This document shows positions 1-8,323 of a stretch of 64,000 bases of DNA, one piece after another (position 1 is the stretch's first letter; each line of letters starts with the position of its first letter). Under the pieces are notes generated by a model that saw only the letters and a list, made by a program, of their open reading frames with translations, ran no database searches and had not been told where the DNA came from. Source of the stretch: TM7 phylum sp. oral taxon 349 (GTDB taxonomy: Bacteria; Patescibacteriota; Saccharimonadia; Saccharimonadales; Saccharimonadaceae); assembly GCA_018127705.1 (NCBI GenBank), contig CP072328.1, forward strand, positions 434,001-498,000, given 5' to 3'. The position numbers were made by a program, and so were the translations under genes.

Positions 1-22
1 ACTCTTGCCGTTTTGACTGTAG

Positions 23-52
23 GCGCCGGCGTTAATTCCGGCGCATTTTATT
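23..52 (+). terminator. Rho-independent terminator of an upstream gene
   Basis: A 7-bp perfect GC-rich stem (GCGCCGG / CCGGCGC, 23-29 and 38-44) with an 8-nt loop is followed by ATTTTATT. It ends a transcript that enters from the left of the window. Confidence 0.75.
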
Positions 53-85
53 GTGAAAACGATCCATTTCGCGTACACTAGGGCT

Positions 86-379
86 ATGACAAAACAACAA
101 AATATCGTGAAACGGATCGTCCAGAAAATCGCGCATGATAACGAAGTCGGTGCGCGCAAGGGCGTGCTTGAGGATTTGTTTAACGACTTTAATACGAACC
201 GGGCGCAGGTTTATAAATTTAATTTTATACGCGGCATATTTTTCGGGCTTGGATCGGTGCTGGGCGGCACAGTGCTGATTGCGGGCGCTATTTGGCTGCT
301 GAATCTAACAGGACAATTCATTCCGGGCATCGCAGGGTTTGTTGATGAAATCGTACGAATCGTGCAGGCGCGCCACTAA
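86..379 (+). CDS. Small membrane-anchored protein, DUF5665-like
   Basis: A 97-residue protein of unknown function. The N-terminal half is charged, and one hydrophobic segment (about residues 51-75, rich in G, I, V and L) predicts a single membrane span followed by a short tail. The pattern of a basic and acidic N-terminus plus one or two membrane helices resembles the DUF5665 family, which has no assigned role; that match is from memory. An in-frame ATG lies 33 nt upstream, but a TACACT -10 box at 74-79 leaves exactly 6 nt before this ATG, so the short start is preferred and the mRNA is probably leaderless. It sits directly upstream of dnaE on the same strand. Confidence 0.6.
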   Translation: MTKQQNIVKRIVQKIAHDNEVGARKGVLEDLFNDFNTNRAQVYKFNFIRGIFFGLGSVLGGTVLIAGAIWLLNLTGQFIPGIAGFVDEIVRIVQARH

Positions 380-450
380 AGTATCGTTGATTTTACTACA
401 AAGAAGCTCGTGAAACCGCCAGGCAAAAGCGGTATAATGAAAAGTAATCT

Positions 451-3400
451 ATGGGGAGTACACAGACGAAACAGGCGGTGGAATCATTGCAGCCGAGCGA
501 TTTTGTTCACCTGCACAACCATACGTATCATTCGGTGCTGGATGGACTGACGCGCATCGGCGATTTGGTTGATAAGGTGAAAGAGTTCGGCATGGAAGCA
601 GCGGCGGTGACTGATCATGGCACGATGAGCGGAATCTTAGAATATTATAAAGCCGCTAAAGCTGCCGGCATCAAGCCGATTCTCGGGATTGAGACGTACG
701 TGGCGGCGCGCTCGCGTTTTGACCGCGATCCTGCAAAAGATAAGCAGCGCTTTCACTTGACTGTGCTTGCGATGAATAACACTGGTTTTCATAATTTGAT
801 GAAGCTATCAACGCGTGCTAACCTTGAGGGCATGTACTACAAGCCTCGCATAGATCACGATTTACTTGAAGAGCTAAACGAAGGCTTGATCGTACTGAGC
901 GGCTGTGCTAGCGGTGAAATCGGTGTGGCGCTGAAGGAAGATGATTACGCGCGCGCTAAAGAAATTGCTGCGTGGTATAAATCAGTACTTGGCGACCGCT
1001 ATTACCTAGAGTTGCAGGATCACGGTCATCCGAAATCAAACACGCATTGGGATGTGCAGGCAAAAATTAACGAAGGATTGATTAAGCTGTCAAAAGAACT
1101 TGCTATTCCAATGGTCGTGACCTGCGATGGACACTATCTAACGCATGCCTACCAGGATGCGCATGAGATTCTGCTGTGCGTCGGCACGGGCGCATATTTG
1201 AGCGACGAAAAACGTATGAGCTTGAAAGATTTTGAGTTGCATTTGACTGACCCGCGCGACATCATTGATCATTGGGGCGATGAGTTTCCTGAGGTAATTA
1301 CAAACACTAAGGCAATTGCTGATCGATGTAATGTTGAAATTGAATTAGGGCGGATTTTAATTCCGAAATATCCGCTGCCCGATGGCGAAAGCGAGCATTC
1401 ATATTTACACAAGCTCGTCTATCAAGGTTTGGCGCGCCGCTATAATGACAAAACTGCCGACGAAGTTGAGTCGATGACAGTTGACGACATTGCAGCAATC
1501 CTCGCGCCTGAGGTGCGCGAGCGTGTTGAGATGGAGCTTGGCGTTATGGCGAACATGGGATATGAGGGCTATTTTTTAATCGTGCAAGACTTTATCAACT
1601 GGGGCAAGTCTCAGGGGATTGTATTTGGTCCAGGGCGAGGAAGCGCAGCGGGCTCAATTGTGGCATATGCACTTAATATTACTGATCTTGATCCGCTGAA
1701 ATACGGACTGCTATTTGAGCGTTTCCTCAACCCTGACCGTATCTCGATGCCTGATATTGATGTTGACATTCAGGATACGCGTCGCGATGAAGTAATTCAA
1801 TATTGTGCAAATAAATACGGAGAAGATCACGTTAGTAATATCGCGACGTTCGGTAAGATGTTTGGGCGTATGGCGGTGCGCGATGTAGCACGTGTACTAG
1901 AAGTACCATATGCCGAAAGCGATCGACTTGCAAAATTGGTGCCACCGCCGGCGCAGGGTCGCCACATACCTTTGAGTAAGAGTATCGTTGATGATGCTGA
2001 TTTGAAAAATGAATACGAAAACAATCCGACTGCTAAGAAAGTTCTTGATTATGCGATTCAGCTAGAGGGGACAATTCGTAGTCATGGCGTGCACGCTTGC
2101 GGCGTGGTGATTGCGCCGGATACGCTGGTTAATTATATTCCGCTAGAAATGGCGCAAAAAGGCGTGGTTGCAACGCAGTTTCCGATGGGCGAGGTTGAGG
2201 AACTGGGGCTATTAAAAATGGATTTTCTTGGGTTATCAAACTTAACTATTATTAACAATGCGATGCGTATTATTCGCAAAGTGTACAAAGAAAATATTGA
2301 CCTAGCATCACTGCCGCTTGATGATAAAGAGACGTATGAGTTGTTCCAACGCGGTGACACGACAGGCGTGTTCCAGCTTGAGTCCGCTGGTATGAAGCGC
2401 TATCTGCGTGGACTTAAGCCGACACATTTTGAGGATATTATCGCTATGGTGGCTTTGTATCGTCCAGGGCCGATGCAATTTATTGATAGTTTTATTCGTC
2501 GTAAGCACGGACAAGAGGAAATCACCTACTTGCATGAAGGTATGCGCAATTCGCTCGAAAATACGTATGGCATTTTGGTGTACCAGGAGCAATTTATGCA
2601 GATTTCTAAAGAGTGGTGTGGATTTACGGGTGGACAGGCGGACACGCTGCGTAAAGCGGTTGGTAAAAAGAAAATTGACTTGATGATGAAAGTGAAGCCG
2701 GAGTTTGTGGAGGGTGCAGTAAAAGTCGGTGGAGCGACGCGAGAAATGGCGGAGACATTTTGGAGCCAGCTAGAGGAGTTTGCGAACTATTGTTTCAATA
2801 AGTCGCATGCGGCGTGTTATGGTTTGATTGCATATTGGACAGCATACTTGAAGGCGCATTATCCCGACGCATTTATGGCGGCATTGATGACGAGTGACCA
2901 CGATGATATTGATCGCTTGGCAATAGAAATTACCGAGTGCAAGCACATGGGTATGGAAGTGCTCAGTCCGGATATTAACCAATCATACGTTGAGTTCGCG
3001 GTCGTACCGGCAGCAAAACAGGTGCGCTTTGGTATGGCTGCGGTGAAGGGCGTCGGCATTGGTGCGGTTGAAGAAATTATTCGTGCGCGCGATGCTGGCG
3101 GTTTATTCAAAAGTGTAGAGGATTTTGCAAAACGCGTAAACACGAGTAAGGTGAATCGTAAAGCGTGGGAGTCGCTAATTAAGGCGGGCGCGTTTGATGA
3201 TCTGGGAGACCGAAGTGACTTGCTGTTCAATCTTGACGCGATTTTAGCGTTTGCGAGTAAATTACAAAAAGAAGCTTTGAGCGGTCAGGTTGATATGTTT
3301 GCAGCGCTTGGTGGTGACAAGCTGATGCCGTCAATTGAACTAAAAACCGCGCCGGTGAAGCATACACCAAAGGAACAGCTGATGTGGGAGCGCGAACTAC

Positions 3401-4149
3401 TCGGGCTGTACATTTCGGCGCATCCACTCGATAATTATGATTCGTTTTTTGAGGAACAAACGATTCCGCTGCGTAACTGCACGCCAAACATTGACGGACA
3501 GCAAGTGACAATTGGTGGATTGGTGTCGACAGTGCGCACGATTGTCACGAAATCGGGTACGAAAATGGCGTTTGTCGGGCTGGAAGATAAAACTGGTGAG
3601 AGCGAAGTGATTGTGTTTCCGCGTCTGTACGAGCAATTTGGTGATGAACTGCAGCAAGATGCCGTGCTGAAAGTGTCTGGAAAGATTAGCGCGCGCGATC
3701 GCGATGGTAATATGACTGACGAAGCGAAAATGATTGCTGATGAAATTAGTGTCGTAACCGACAAGGAACTGAATGAATACCAAAGCCATGGTCGTAAAAT
3801 GGTTACACCGACAGGTCGCGCGACAGTAAAACAAAAGCGTTATCCTAAAAAGGCGAATGTGGGCGTAACAAGTGGTTCTGTCGCGGCAAAAACACCAAAA
3901 GCAGTCACATCTGTGACGCCATCTGCTCTTAAAACGGTTTATGTCAAAATAGCGAATCCGAACGATCACAATTCACTGTTGGCGCTCAAGCAGCTATGTG
4001 GCAAATACCCTGGACAAAACGATATTATTATGGTGCTAGGTGGCGATAAGTCGCGCGCGATTCGATTGCCGTTTCGCGTTGATGCGCAGCACGAGTTGCA
4101 TGATGGTCTGGTACGAATCCTTGGTGACGAGTGTGTGGCGATAAAGTAA
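451..4149 (+). CDS. dnaE: DNA polymerase III alpha subunit
   Basis: The replicative polymerase catalytic subunit; 1232 residues, normal for DnaE. An N-terminal PHP domain opens with HLHNHT (20-25) and TDHG. The metal-ligand histidines and aspartates of the PHP site look intact, unlike in E. coli DnaE, so an active PHP proofreading exonuclease is plausible. The polymerase palm carries PDIDVD (434-439), two of the catalytic aspartates. A helix-hairpin-helix region and a C-terminal OB fold (about 1010-1090) follow, and the last about 130 residues after a K/P/T-rich linker are a variable tail. A TATAAT box at 433-438 lies 12 nt upstream of ATG, giving a very short or absent leader. No separate exonuclease subunit gene is adjacent. 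Confidence 0.97.
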   Translation: MGSTQTKQAVESLQPSDFVHLHNHTYHSVLDGLTRIGDLVDKVKEFGMEAAAVTDHGTMSGILEYYKAAKAAGIKPILGIETYVAARSRFDRDPAKDKQRFHLTVLAMNNTGFHNLMKLSTRANLEGMYYKPRIDHDLLEELNEGLIVLSGCASGEIGVALKEDDYARAKEIAAWYKSVLGDRYYLELQDHGHPKSNTHWDVQAKINEGLIKLSKELAIPMVVTCDGHYLTHAYQDAHEILLCVGTGAYLSDEKRMSLKDFELHLTDPRDIIDHWGDEFPEVITNTKAIADRCNVEIELGRILIPKYPLPDGESEHSYLHKLVYQGLARRYNDKTADEVESMTVDDIAAILAPEVRERVEMELGVMANMGYEGYFLIVQDFINWGKSQGIVFGPGRGSAAGSIVAYALNITDLDPLKYGLLFERFLNPDRISMPDIDVDIQDTRRDEVIQYCANKYGEDHVSNIATFGKMFGRMAVRDVARVLEVPYAESDRLAKLVPPPAQGRHIPLSKSIVDDADLKNEYENNPTAKKVLDYAIQLEGTIRSHGVHACGVVIAPDTLVNYIPLEMAQKGVVATQFPMGEVEELGLLKMDFLGLSNLTIINNAMRIIRKVYKENIDLASLPLDDKETYELFQRGDTTGVFQLESAGMKRYLRGLKPTHFEDIIAMVALYRPGPMQFIDSFIRRKHGQEEITYLHEGMRNSLENTYGILVYQEQFMQISKEWCGFTGGQADTLRKAVGKKKIDLMMKVKPEFVEGAVKVGGATREMAETFWSQLEEFANYCFNKSHAACYGLIAYWTAYLKAHYPDAFMAALMTSDHDDIDRLAIEITECKHMGMEVLSPDINQSYVEFAVVPAAKQVRFGMAAVKGVGIGAVEEIIRARDAGGLFKSVEDFAKRVNTSKVNRKAWESLIKAGAFDDLGDRSDLLFNLDAILAFASKLQKEALSGQVDMFAALGGDKLMPSIELKTAPVKHTPKEQLMWERELLGLYISAHPLDNYDSFFEEQTIPLRNCTPNIDGQQVTIGGLVSTVRTIVTKSGTKMAFVGLEDKTGESEVIVFPRLYEQFGDELQQDAVLKVSGKISARDRDGNMTDEAKMIADEISVVTDKELNEYQSHGRKMVTPTGRATVKQKRYPKKANVGVTSGSVAAKTPKAVTSVTPSALKTVYVKIANPNDHNSLLALKQLCGKYPGQNDIIMVLGGDKSRAIRLPFRVDAQHELHDGLVRILGDECVAIK

Positions 4150-4213
4150 TAGAGCTTGGTCAGTGCGTTGTATTTTTTGTGCTGATATCAGCTATAAGTA
4201 AGAACTAGGACTG

Positions 4214-4750
4214 TTATTTTGTTAATTCGTATAGCGCAATTCCTGCTGCTACCGACACATTGAACGACTCTTTTTGTCCATACATTGGTATTTCAATAAT
4301 ATCGTCAACTTGGCATAGCAGTTCTGTTGGTACACCGTAGACCTCTTCACCGAGTAATAGCGCAAGTTTTTCGGGTGCTTGGTAGTCTGCGAGATTGATC
4401 GAATTTTCTGCTTGCTCAAGTGCTGCGATCCGATAGCCGTTTGCCCGCAGCTCGCTAAAATCCGGTGCATCGCAGTGCTCAAACGGCACGATTGTTTCGG
4501 CGCCAAGCGCTGTTTTATGAATTTGTTTTGTAACTTTTTCGCGGATGTGCGGTAAGCGCAGATCAGTCTGGTGAATCTCGCCGTCGCTATATGCGCAGGC
4601 TGGTGCGGCGGTGGTGAGTGATACGTCGGGATATGGCGTGTAGCCGCTTATGATAATTTGGCGGATACCTAGTCCCTCGCAGGTGCGAAAAATTGCTCCT
4701 ACGTTGTATGTTGAACGAATATTGTGCGCGATTACGATAACCTCTCTCAT
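4214..4750 (-). CDS. SpoU/TrmH-family RNA 2'-O-methyltransferase
   Basis: A 178-residue SPOUT-class methyltransferase, the length of a minimal TrmL/SpoU catalytic domain. The N-terminal NVGAIFRTCEGLG segment, the central LALLLGEEVYGV segment and the C-terminal FNVSVAAGIALYEL segment are the three SpoU motifs that form the trefoil-knot S-adenosylmethionine site. It should methylate a ribose in tRNA or rRNA; the exact nucleotide cannot be told from sequence. The start codon is preceded by a TACAAT box (complement of 4757-4762) with a 6-nt gap, so the mRNA is probably leaderless. It is divergent from the GspE/PilB-like ATPase gene, with the two promoters within 55 bp. Confidence 0.9.
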   Translation of the reverse strand: MREVIVIAHNIRSTYNVGAIFRTCEGLGIRQIIISGYTPYPDVSLTTAAPACAYSDGEIHQTDLRLPHIREKVTKQIHKTALGAETIVPFEHCDAPDFSELRANGYRIAALEQAENSINLADYQAPEKLALLLGEEVYGVPTELLCQVDDIIEIPMYGQKESFNVSVAAGIALYELTK

Positions 4751-4756
4751 GCTTTT

Positions 4757-4803
4757 ATTGTAGCACTCGCCAAAACCATAAGTTTTTTGCTATACTAGCA
4801 CTA
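4757..4803. promoter_or_regulatory. Back-to-back leaderless promoters
   Basis: The minus-strand TACAAT box (4757-4762) serves the SpoU gene with a 6-nt gap to its ATG. The plus-strand TATACT box (4791-4796) serves the PilB/GspE gene with a 7-nt gap to its GTG. Both transcripts would begin at or next to the start codon. Confidence 0.6.
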
Positions 4804-6426
4804 GTGAACGAAGAAGAAATCCAGCGTAGACGTCGTGAACAAGACGAGCGCGCCACGCAGCGCCGTGCGGCGATTTTAGGGCTGCCATACTTAGATACGC
4901 GCGAGTTAGAGCATGCAATTCCGCTCGTCAAAGATATACTTCCAGTGCAGCAAATGCATCAGGACCGAATTGTACCGCTGGTGCGAGGCGGCAACGAAGT
5001 GATGTATCAATTTGGCGTGACGTCGCAGACACCGCAGTCAGTGCTGCAAGTCATGCGTCGCCAGTACGAAGAACGCGGTGATCAGATTCAATTTTCGCTG
5101 ATCAGTTTGAGTGGCTACCGCGCGCTTATGTTGCGCTATGACCCGCCGCGCCCTACTGAGTATCAGGATATTAAAATCGCCAAAGAGGGCGATAGCGATA
5201 CGATTGCGCAAGTTAGCCAAACGCTTAATACAGTGACGAGTAGTGACCTGTTTGATTTTATTATTCAACAGGCAGATCGATTAGGTGCGAGTGATATTCA
5301 TATTGAAAATGAGCGCGATAACATTCGTGTACGTCTGCGTGTGGATGGTGCGTTGCATCCGGTAGCACATTTGGAGCGCGATCGTTACCGTGTGATTATG
5401 GGCGAACTTGCGAGTCGTGCCGGTATTAGTACGGCGGCATATCAATCGCAGTCGGGGCACATGCAGCGTGAAATTACGACCGAACAGGGCACGCACTTGC
5501 TTAACATCCGCGTTGAGACTGTGCCGACGGTGTATGGACAAGACGCGGTGTTGCGTTTGTTCAACTTTGATGAGAGTTTGCTGAACTTAGACTTGCTAGG
5601 CATACCGCCGCGCCAGCGCCGTGAAATCGACGAAGTGGTGAGTCATCCGCGCGGACTTATGCTGATGGTTGGACCGACAGGCAGCGGTAAATCGACAACG
5701 CTCTATAGTGTGTTGAATGCGTTGAATACTTCTGACCGCAAGCTGATTACGCTTGAAGATCCGGTTGAGTACAGTTTGAGTGGCATTTCGCAGATTCCGA
5801 TCGACACGACGCATGGGCAGAGTTTCGCGGACGGGCTGCGCAGCGTGCTTCGTCTTGACCCGGACGTCGTGATGGTTGGCGAGATTCGCGACACCGACAC
5901 AGCGCGCACCGCGATTCAGGCGTCGATTACGGGGCATTTGGTGCTGTCAAGCTTTCACGCAAATTCAACGAGTGCGGCGTTTAGTCGTATGATTGATATG
6001 ATTGGCGTGAATCCGATTTTCTCAAGTGCGATTCGCTTGGTGATCGCGCAGCGCTTAGTGCGTCGGTTGGTCGATACGACGAAAGAAGAATACGAGCCGG
6101 ACGAGGCGACGCGTAATTATGTGAAGCGCGTGTTGGCAGGTATACCAGCTAATGTTGAGTGTCCGGATTTAGATACGTTTAAGTTGTGGCGGCCGAAGCC
6201 CAGTAATGACGCGCCGTTTGGTTATAGGGGGCGTATTGTGATTATGGAGCAGCTAATCGTGACCGAGGAAATCCAGAAATATATTCGCGGCGATGTTGAA
6301 GATATCCATCCAGAATCAATTGAACAAACTGCCAAAGCTGAAGGTATGTTGACATTGGAACAAGTCGGCGTGCTGGCTGCGCTCCGCGGCGACACGACAT
6401 TAGAAGAGATTGGACGAGTTATATAA
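4804..6426 (+). CDS. Type IV pilus / type II secretion assembly ATPase
   Basis: A 540-residue GspE/PilB-type secretion ATPase, the cytoplasmic hexamer that powers pilin polymerisation. The N-terminus (about 15-130) fits the GspE_N/MshE_N domain. Walker A GPTGSGKST lies near 290-298, an Asp box and His box (ITGHLVLSSFHANS) follow, and a Walker B-like RLDPDVVMVGEIRD segment lies near 350-363. The tetracysteine zinc motif of many GspE proteins is absent; a single cysteine remains there. The start is GTG, placed by the TATACT box 7 nt upstream. No pilin or PilC gene is next to it, so its partners must be elsewhere. Pili are known in Saccharibacteria and serve twitching and host contact. Confidence 0.93.
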   Translation: MNEEEIQRRRREQDERATQRRAAILGLPYLDTRELEHAIPLVKDILPVQQMHQDRIVPLVRGGNEVMYQFGVTSQTPQSVLQVMRRQYEERGDQIQFSLISLSGYRALMLRYDPPRPTEYQDIKIAKEGDSDTIAQVSQTLNTVTSSDLFDFIIQQADRLGASDIHIENERDNIRVRLRVDGALHPVAHLERDRYRVIMGELASRAGISTAAYQSQSGHMQREITTEQGTHLLNIRVETVPTVYGQDAVLRLFNFDESLLNLDLLGIPPRQRREIDEVVSHPRGLMLMVGPTGSGKSTTLYSVLNALNTSDRKLITLEDPVEYSLSGISQIPIDTTHGQSFADGLRSVLRLDPDVVMVGEIRDTDTARTAIQASITGHLVLSSFHANSTSAAFSRMIDMIGVNPIFSSAIRLVIAQRLVRRLVDTTKEEYEPDEATRNYVKRVLAGIPANVECPDLDTFKLWRPKPSNDAPFGYRGRIVIMEQLIVTEEIQKYIRGDVEDIHPESIEQTAKAEGMLTLEQVGVLAALRGDTTLEEIGRVI

Positions 6427-6431
6427 TCAAA

Positions 6432-6571
6432 CCCTAGGTACATTAACCTAACATTTCTTATTGCTAGCAAAGTTTGGTATGGTAGACATACGGGACATCT
6501 CCTTCTTTGATTAGTTGTTACTACTATCTAATTTTACTAGGGTGTTTCGTTTTAGTTTAATGTACCCAGGG
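6432..6571. repeat. 140-bp segment bounded by 15-bp inverted repeats
   Basis: CCCTAGGTACATTAA (6432-6446) and TTAATGTACCCAGGG (6557-6571) are inverted copies matching at 14 of 15 positions, with weaker complementarity continuing inward. The interior is AT-rich and has no convincing ORF. It could be a MITE-like relic, paired operator sites or a long hairpin between the ATPase gene and rplS. Confidence 0.5.
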
Positions 6572-6651
6572 TGTGTAATGCTTGCTCTCCTCGACATTTC
6601 GTGCTAAAATTAATAACTGATTGTACTAATAATGATATAAGCGAGAGAGAC

Positions 6652-7173
6652 ATGAGTTTTGCACTGATTCAAAAGGTGAACGACGAGCAGAAAAAAGCCC
6701 AAGTCGTTGATGTGCGTAGCGGTGATACGGTGCGCGTGCATCAAAAAATTAAAGAGGGTAGCAAAGAGCGCATTCAAATGTTTGAAGGTGTAGTGATTCG
6801 TACTGATAACAAGGGGCAACACACGAGTCGCATTACCGTACGCAAGGTCGCGAGCGGTATTGGTGTGGAGAAATCGTTTTTGTTACATAGTCCACTAGTT
6901 GAAAAAGTTGAGGTTGTGCGTCGCGCAAAGGTTCGCCGTAACTTCCTTAGCTACTTGCGCCAGCGTAGCGGTAAATCGGCTCGCTTGACTGCTGTACAGT
7001 TTGATCGCGAGGCTGTTAATGCAATTCGCGATGAGCATGCCGAAGCCGAGGCGGAGCGTCTGAAAGAAGAGAAGGCTAAAGCGGCTGCCGAGAAGAAAGC
7101 CGCGGAAGATGCGAAGCAAGCCGAACTTGATGCTAAGGCGGCGGAGGTCGCAGCGCGGCATAAAGAAGTATAG
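6652..7173 (+). CDS. rplS: 50S ribosomal protein bL19, extended C-terminus
   Basis: A 173-residue bL19 of the large subunit, at the 30S-50S interface. The first about 115 residues are a normal bL19, including the RIQMFEGVVIR segment and the RAKVRRNFLSYLRQRSGK basic stretch. The remaining about 55 residues form a low-complexity Ala/Glu/Lys tail likely to be helical or disordered, which bL19 usually lacks. The ATG at 6652 is chosen because the protein core starts there; an upstream in-frame GTG at 6571 would add a non-homologous 27 residues. A purine run GCGAGAGAGA precedes the ATG. The gene is monocistronic with a strong terminator. Confidence 0.95.
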   Translation: MSFALIQKVNDEQKKAQVVDVRSGDTVRVHQKIKEGSKERIQMFEGVVIRTDNKGQHTSRITVRKVASGIGVEKSFLLHSPLVEKVEVVRRAKVRRNFLSYLRQRSGKSARLTAVQFDREAVNAIRDEHAEAEAERLKEEKAKAAAEKKAAEDAKQAELDAKAAEVAARHKEV

Positions 7174-7194
7174 TTTCTTCGTACGATTTTCTTA

Positions 7195-7238
7195 GCGAAA
7201 AATCCCCTGAGCGTTAGCTATGGGGATTTTTCGCAATT
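7195..7238 (+). terminator. Strong terminator after rplS
   Basis: A perfect 13-bp stem (GCGAAAAATCCCC / GGGGATTTTTCGC, 7195-7207 and 7222-7234) with its own A and T tracts, so it may work in both directions. Confidence 0.9.
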
Positions 7239-7279
7239 ATAAACAGTGGTGTGTCACGATGACCTGTTACAATAATATT

Positions 7280-7867
7280 ATGATTCTTGGCATCGACGAA
7301 GTCGGACGCGGGTCGTGGGCGGGACCACTGGTGGTTGGTGCGGTGGCGCTTGGTGGCGCGCAAATTGATGGTTTAACGGATAGTAAAAAGCTGACGAAAA
7401 AACAGCGTGAGGCATTATATATTGAGATTCGCAAACGAGCGGCTGGCTATGGTTTGGGCTGGGTGAGTGCGGTGGAAATTGACGATGTTGGTTTGAGTAT
7501 GGCACTATGTCTGGCAACACGTCGGGCAGTTGAAGCGGTTGATAAAACTGGTGCGAGTTATCACGAAATTATCATTGACGGGACGGTGAACTTTCTGCGA
7601 GATACGAGCAAAGGGCGGTTCGTGACGACGATAAAGAAGGCAGATTTGCTGGTCCCGAGTGTCTCGGCGGCATCAATTATCGCGAAAGTTGCAAGGGATA
7701 ACTACATGGCTGAGCAAGGTGCGCGTTATCCTGCGTATGGTTTTGGCAGTAATGCGGGTTACGGCGTAGCAAAACATCGGGTTGCGATTGAGCAATTTGG
7801 TGTAACGCCATTGCATCGGTTGAGCTTCGCGCCGCTAGCGAAATATCAAGCGCGAACGCCGTTCTAA
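7280..7867 (+). CDS. rnhB: Ribonuclease HII
   Basis: A 195-residue RNase HII that nicks RNA in RNA-DNA hybrids, including single ribonucleotides and primers. The opening ILGIDEVGRGSWAGP holds the first catalytic Asp-Glu pair (D6, E7) and the GRG loop; the later IIIDGTVNF carries another catalytic aspartate. Length is typical. The ATG at 7280 is preferred over in-frame ATGs at 7220 and 7259 because the family begins here and a TACAAT box (7268-7273) lies 6 nt upstream, giving a leaderless mRNA. The pseudogene of yraN follows immediately, and rnhB-yraN is a common gene order. Confidence 0.95.
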   Translation: MILGIDEVGRGSWAGPLVVGAVALGGAQIDGLTDSKKLTKKQREALYIEIRKRAAGYGLGWVSAVEIDDVGLSMALCLATRRAVEAVDKTGASYHEIIIDGTVNFLRDTSKGRFVTTIKKADLLVPSVSAASIIAKVARDNYMAEQGARYPAYGFGSNAGYGVAKHRVAIEQFGVTPLHRLSFAPLAKYQARTPF

Positions 7868-7868
7868 A

Positions 7869-8250
7869 TGAACCTCGTGTGTCGCAATTATTGGCAATAC
7901 AGGTGAAGCGACCGTCGCAGAAAAGCTCGCTGCTGATAGGCATGAGATGTGATGTGATGTGTAATTGGCGCATGAAGTGGCGTGAGGTTGACGTCGTATC
8001 GCGCCGTGATGGCGGTAAATTATATTTTACTGAGGTAAAGTACTGCAAAAACACTGTTCATGGTGATGGTCTGGCGGCAACTACTTTACGCAAGCAATGG
8101 TAGATTCGGTTTGCGGCGGAGCTGTTCTCGGCGCAGAATCCACATTTTGGCAAGTGCGAAGTTCATTTGCTCGCGGCGGATATATCTGGCGAGCCGCCAT
8201 GTGTGCAGCAAATCGTTGAGATGGATCAGTTTTTGGGTTTGTTGGCATAG
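7869..8250 (+). pseudogene. Broken UPF0102 (YraN-like endonuclease) gene
   Basis: Three pieces of a YraN-family protein can be read. The first (about 7881-7937, frame 3) gives GNTGEATVAEKLAADRHEM, matching the family N-terminus. A frame change is then needed to reach REVDVVSRR and LYFTEVKY (frame of 7879), which is the restriction-endonuclease-like EID...EVK core. An in-frame TAG at 8101-8103 interrupts the C-terminus, after which RFAAELFSAQ and the rest continue to a TAG at 8248. One frameshift plus one nonsense codon means no functional product, assuming the standard code. YraN proteins have a predicted nuclease fold of unclear role. Confidence 0.75.
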
Positions 8251-8323
8251 GCGCGCACCTGTGAAGTGAATATGATAAGTTGTGGCGAGGTAGAAAGAAA
8301 TTCCGTGTTAGTTTTTCGCAAAA

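Noticed and set aside
2859-3969. Several long minus-strand frames inside dnaE
   Set aside because: They are antisense shadows with no ribosome sites or recognisable domains.
8101-8103. Recoded TAG (alternative genetic code) in yraN
   Set aside because: Other genes use TAG, TGA and TAA as normal stops, and yraN also has a frameshift.
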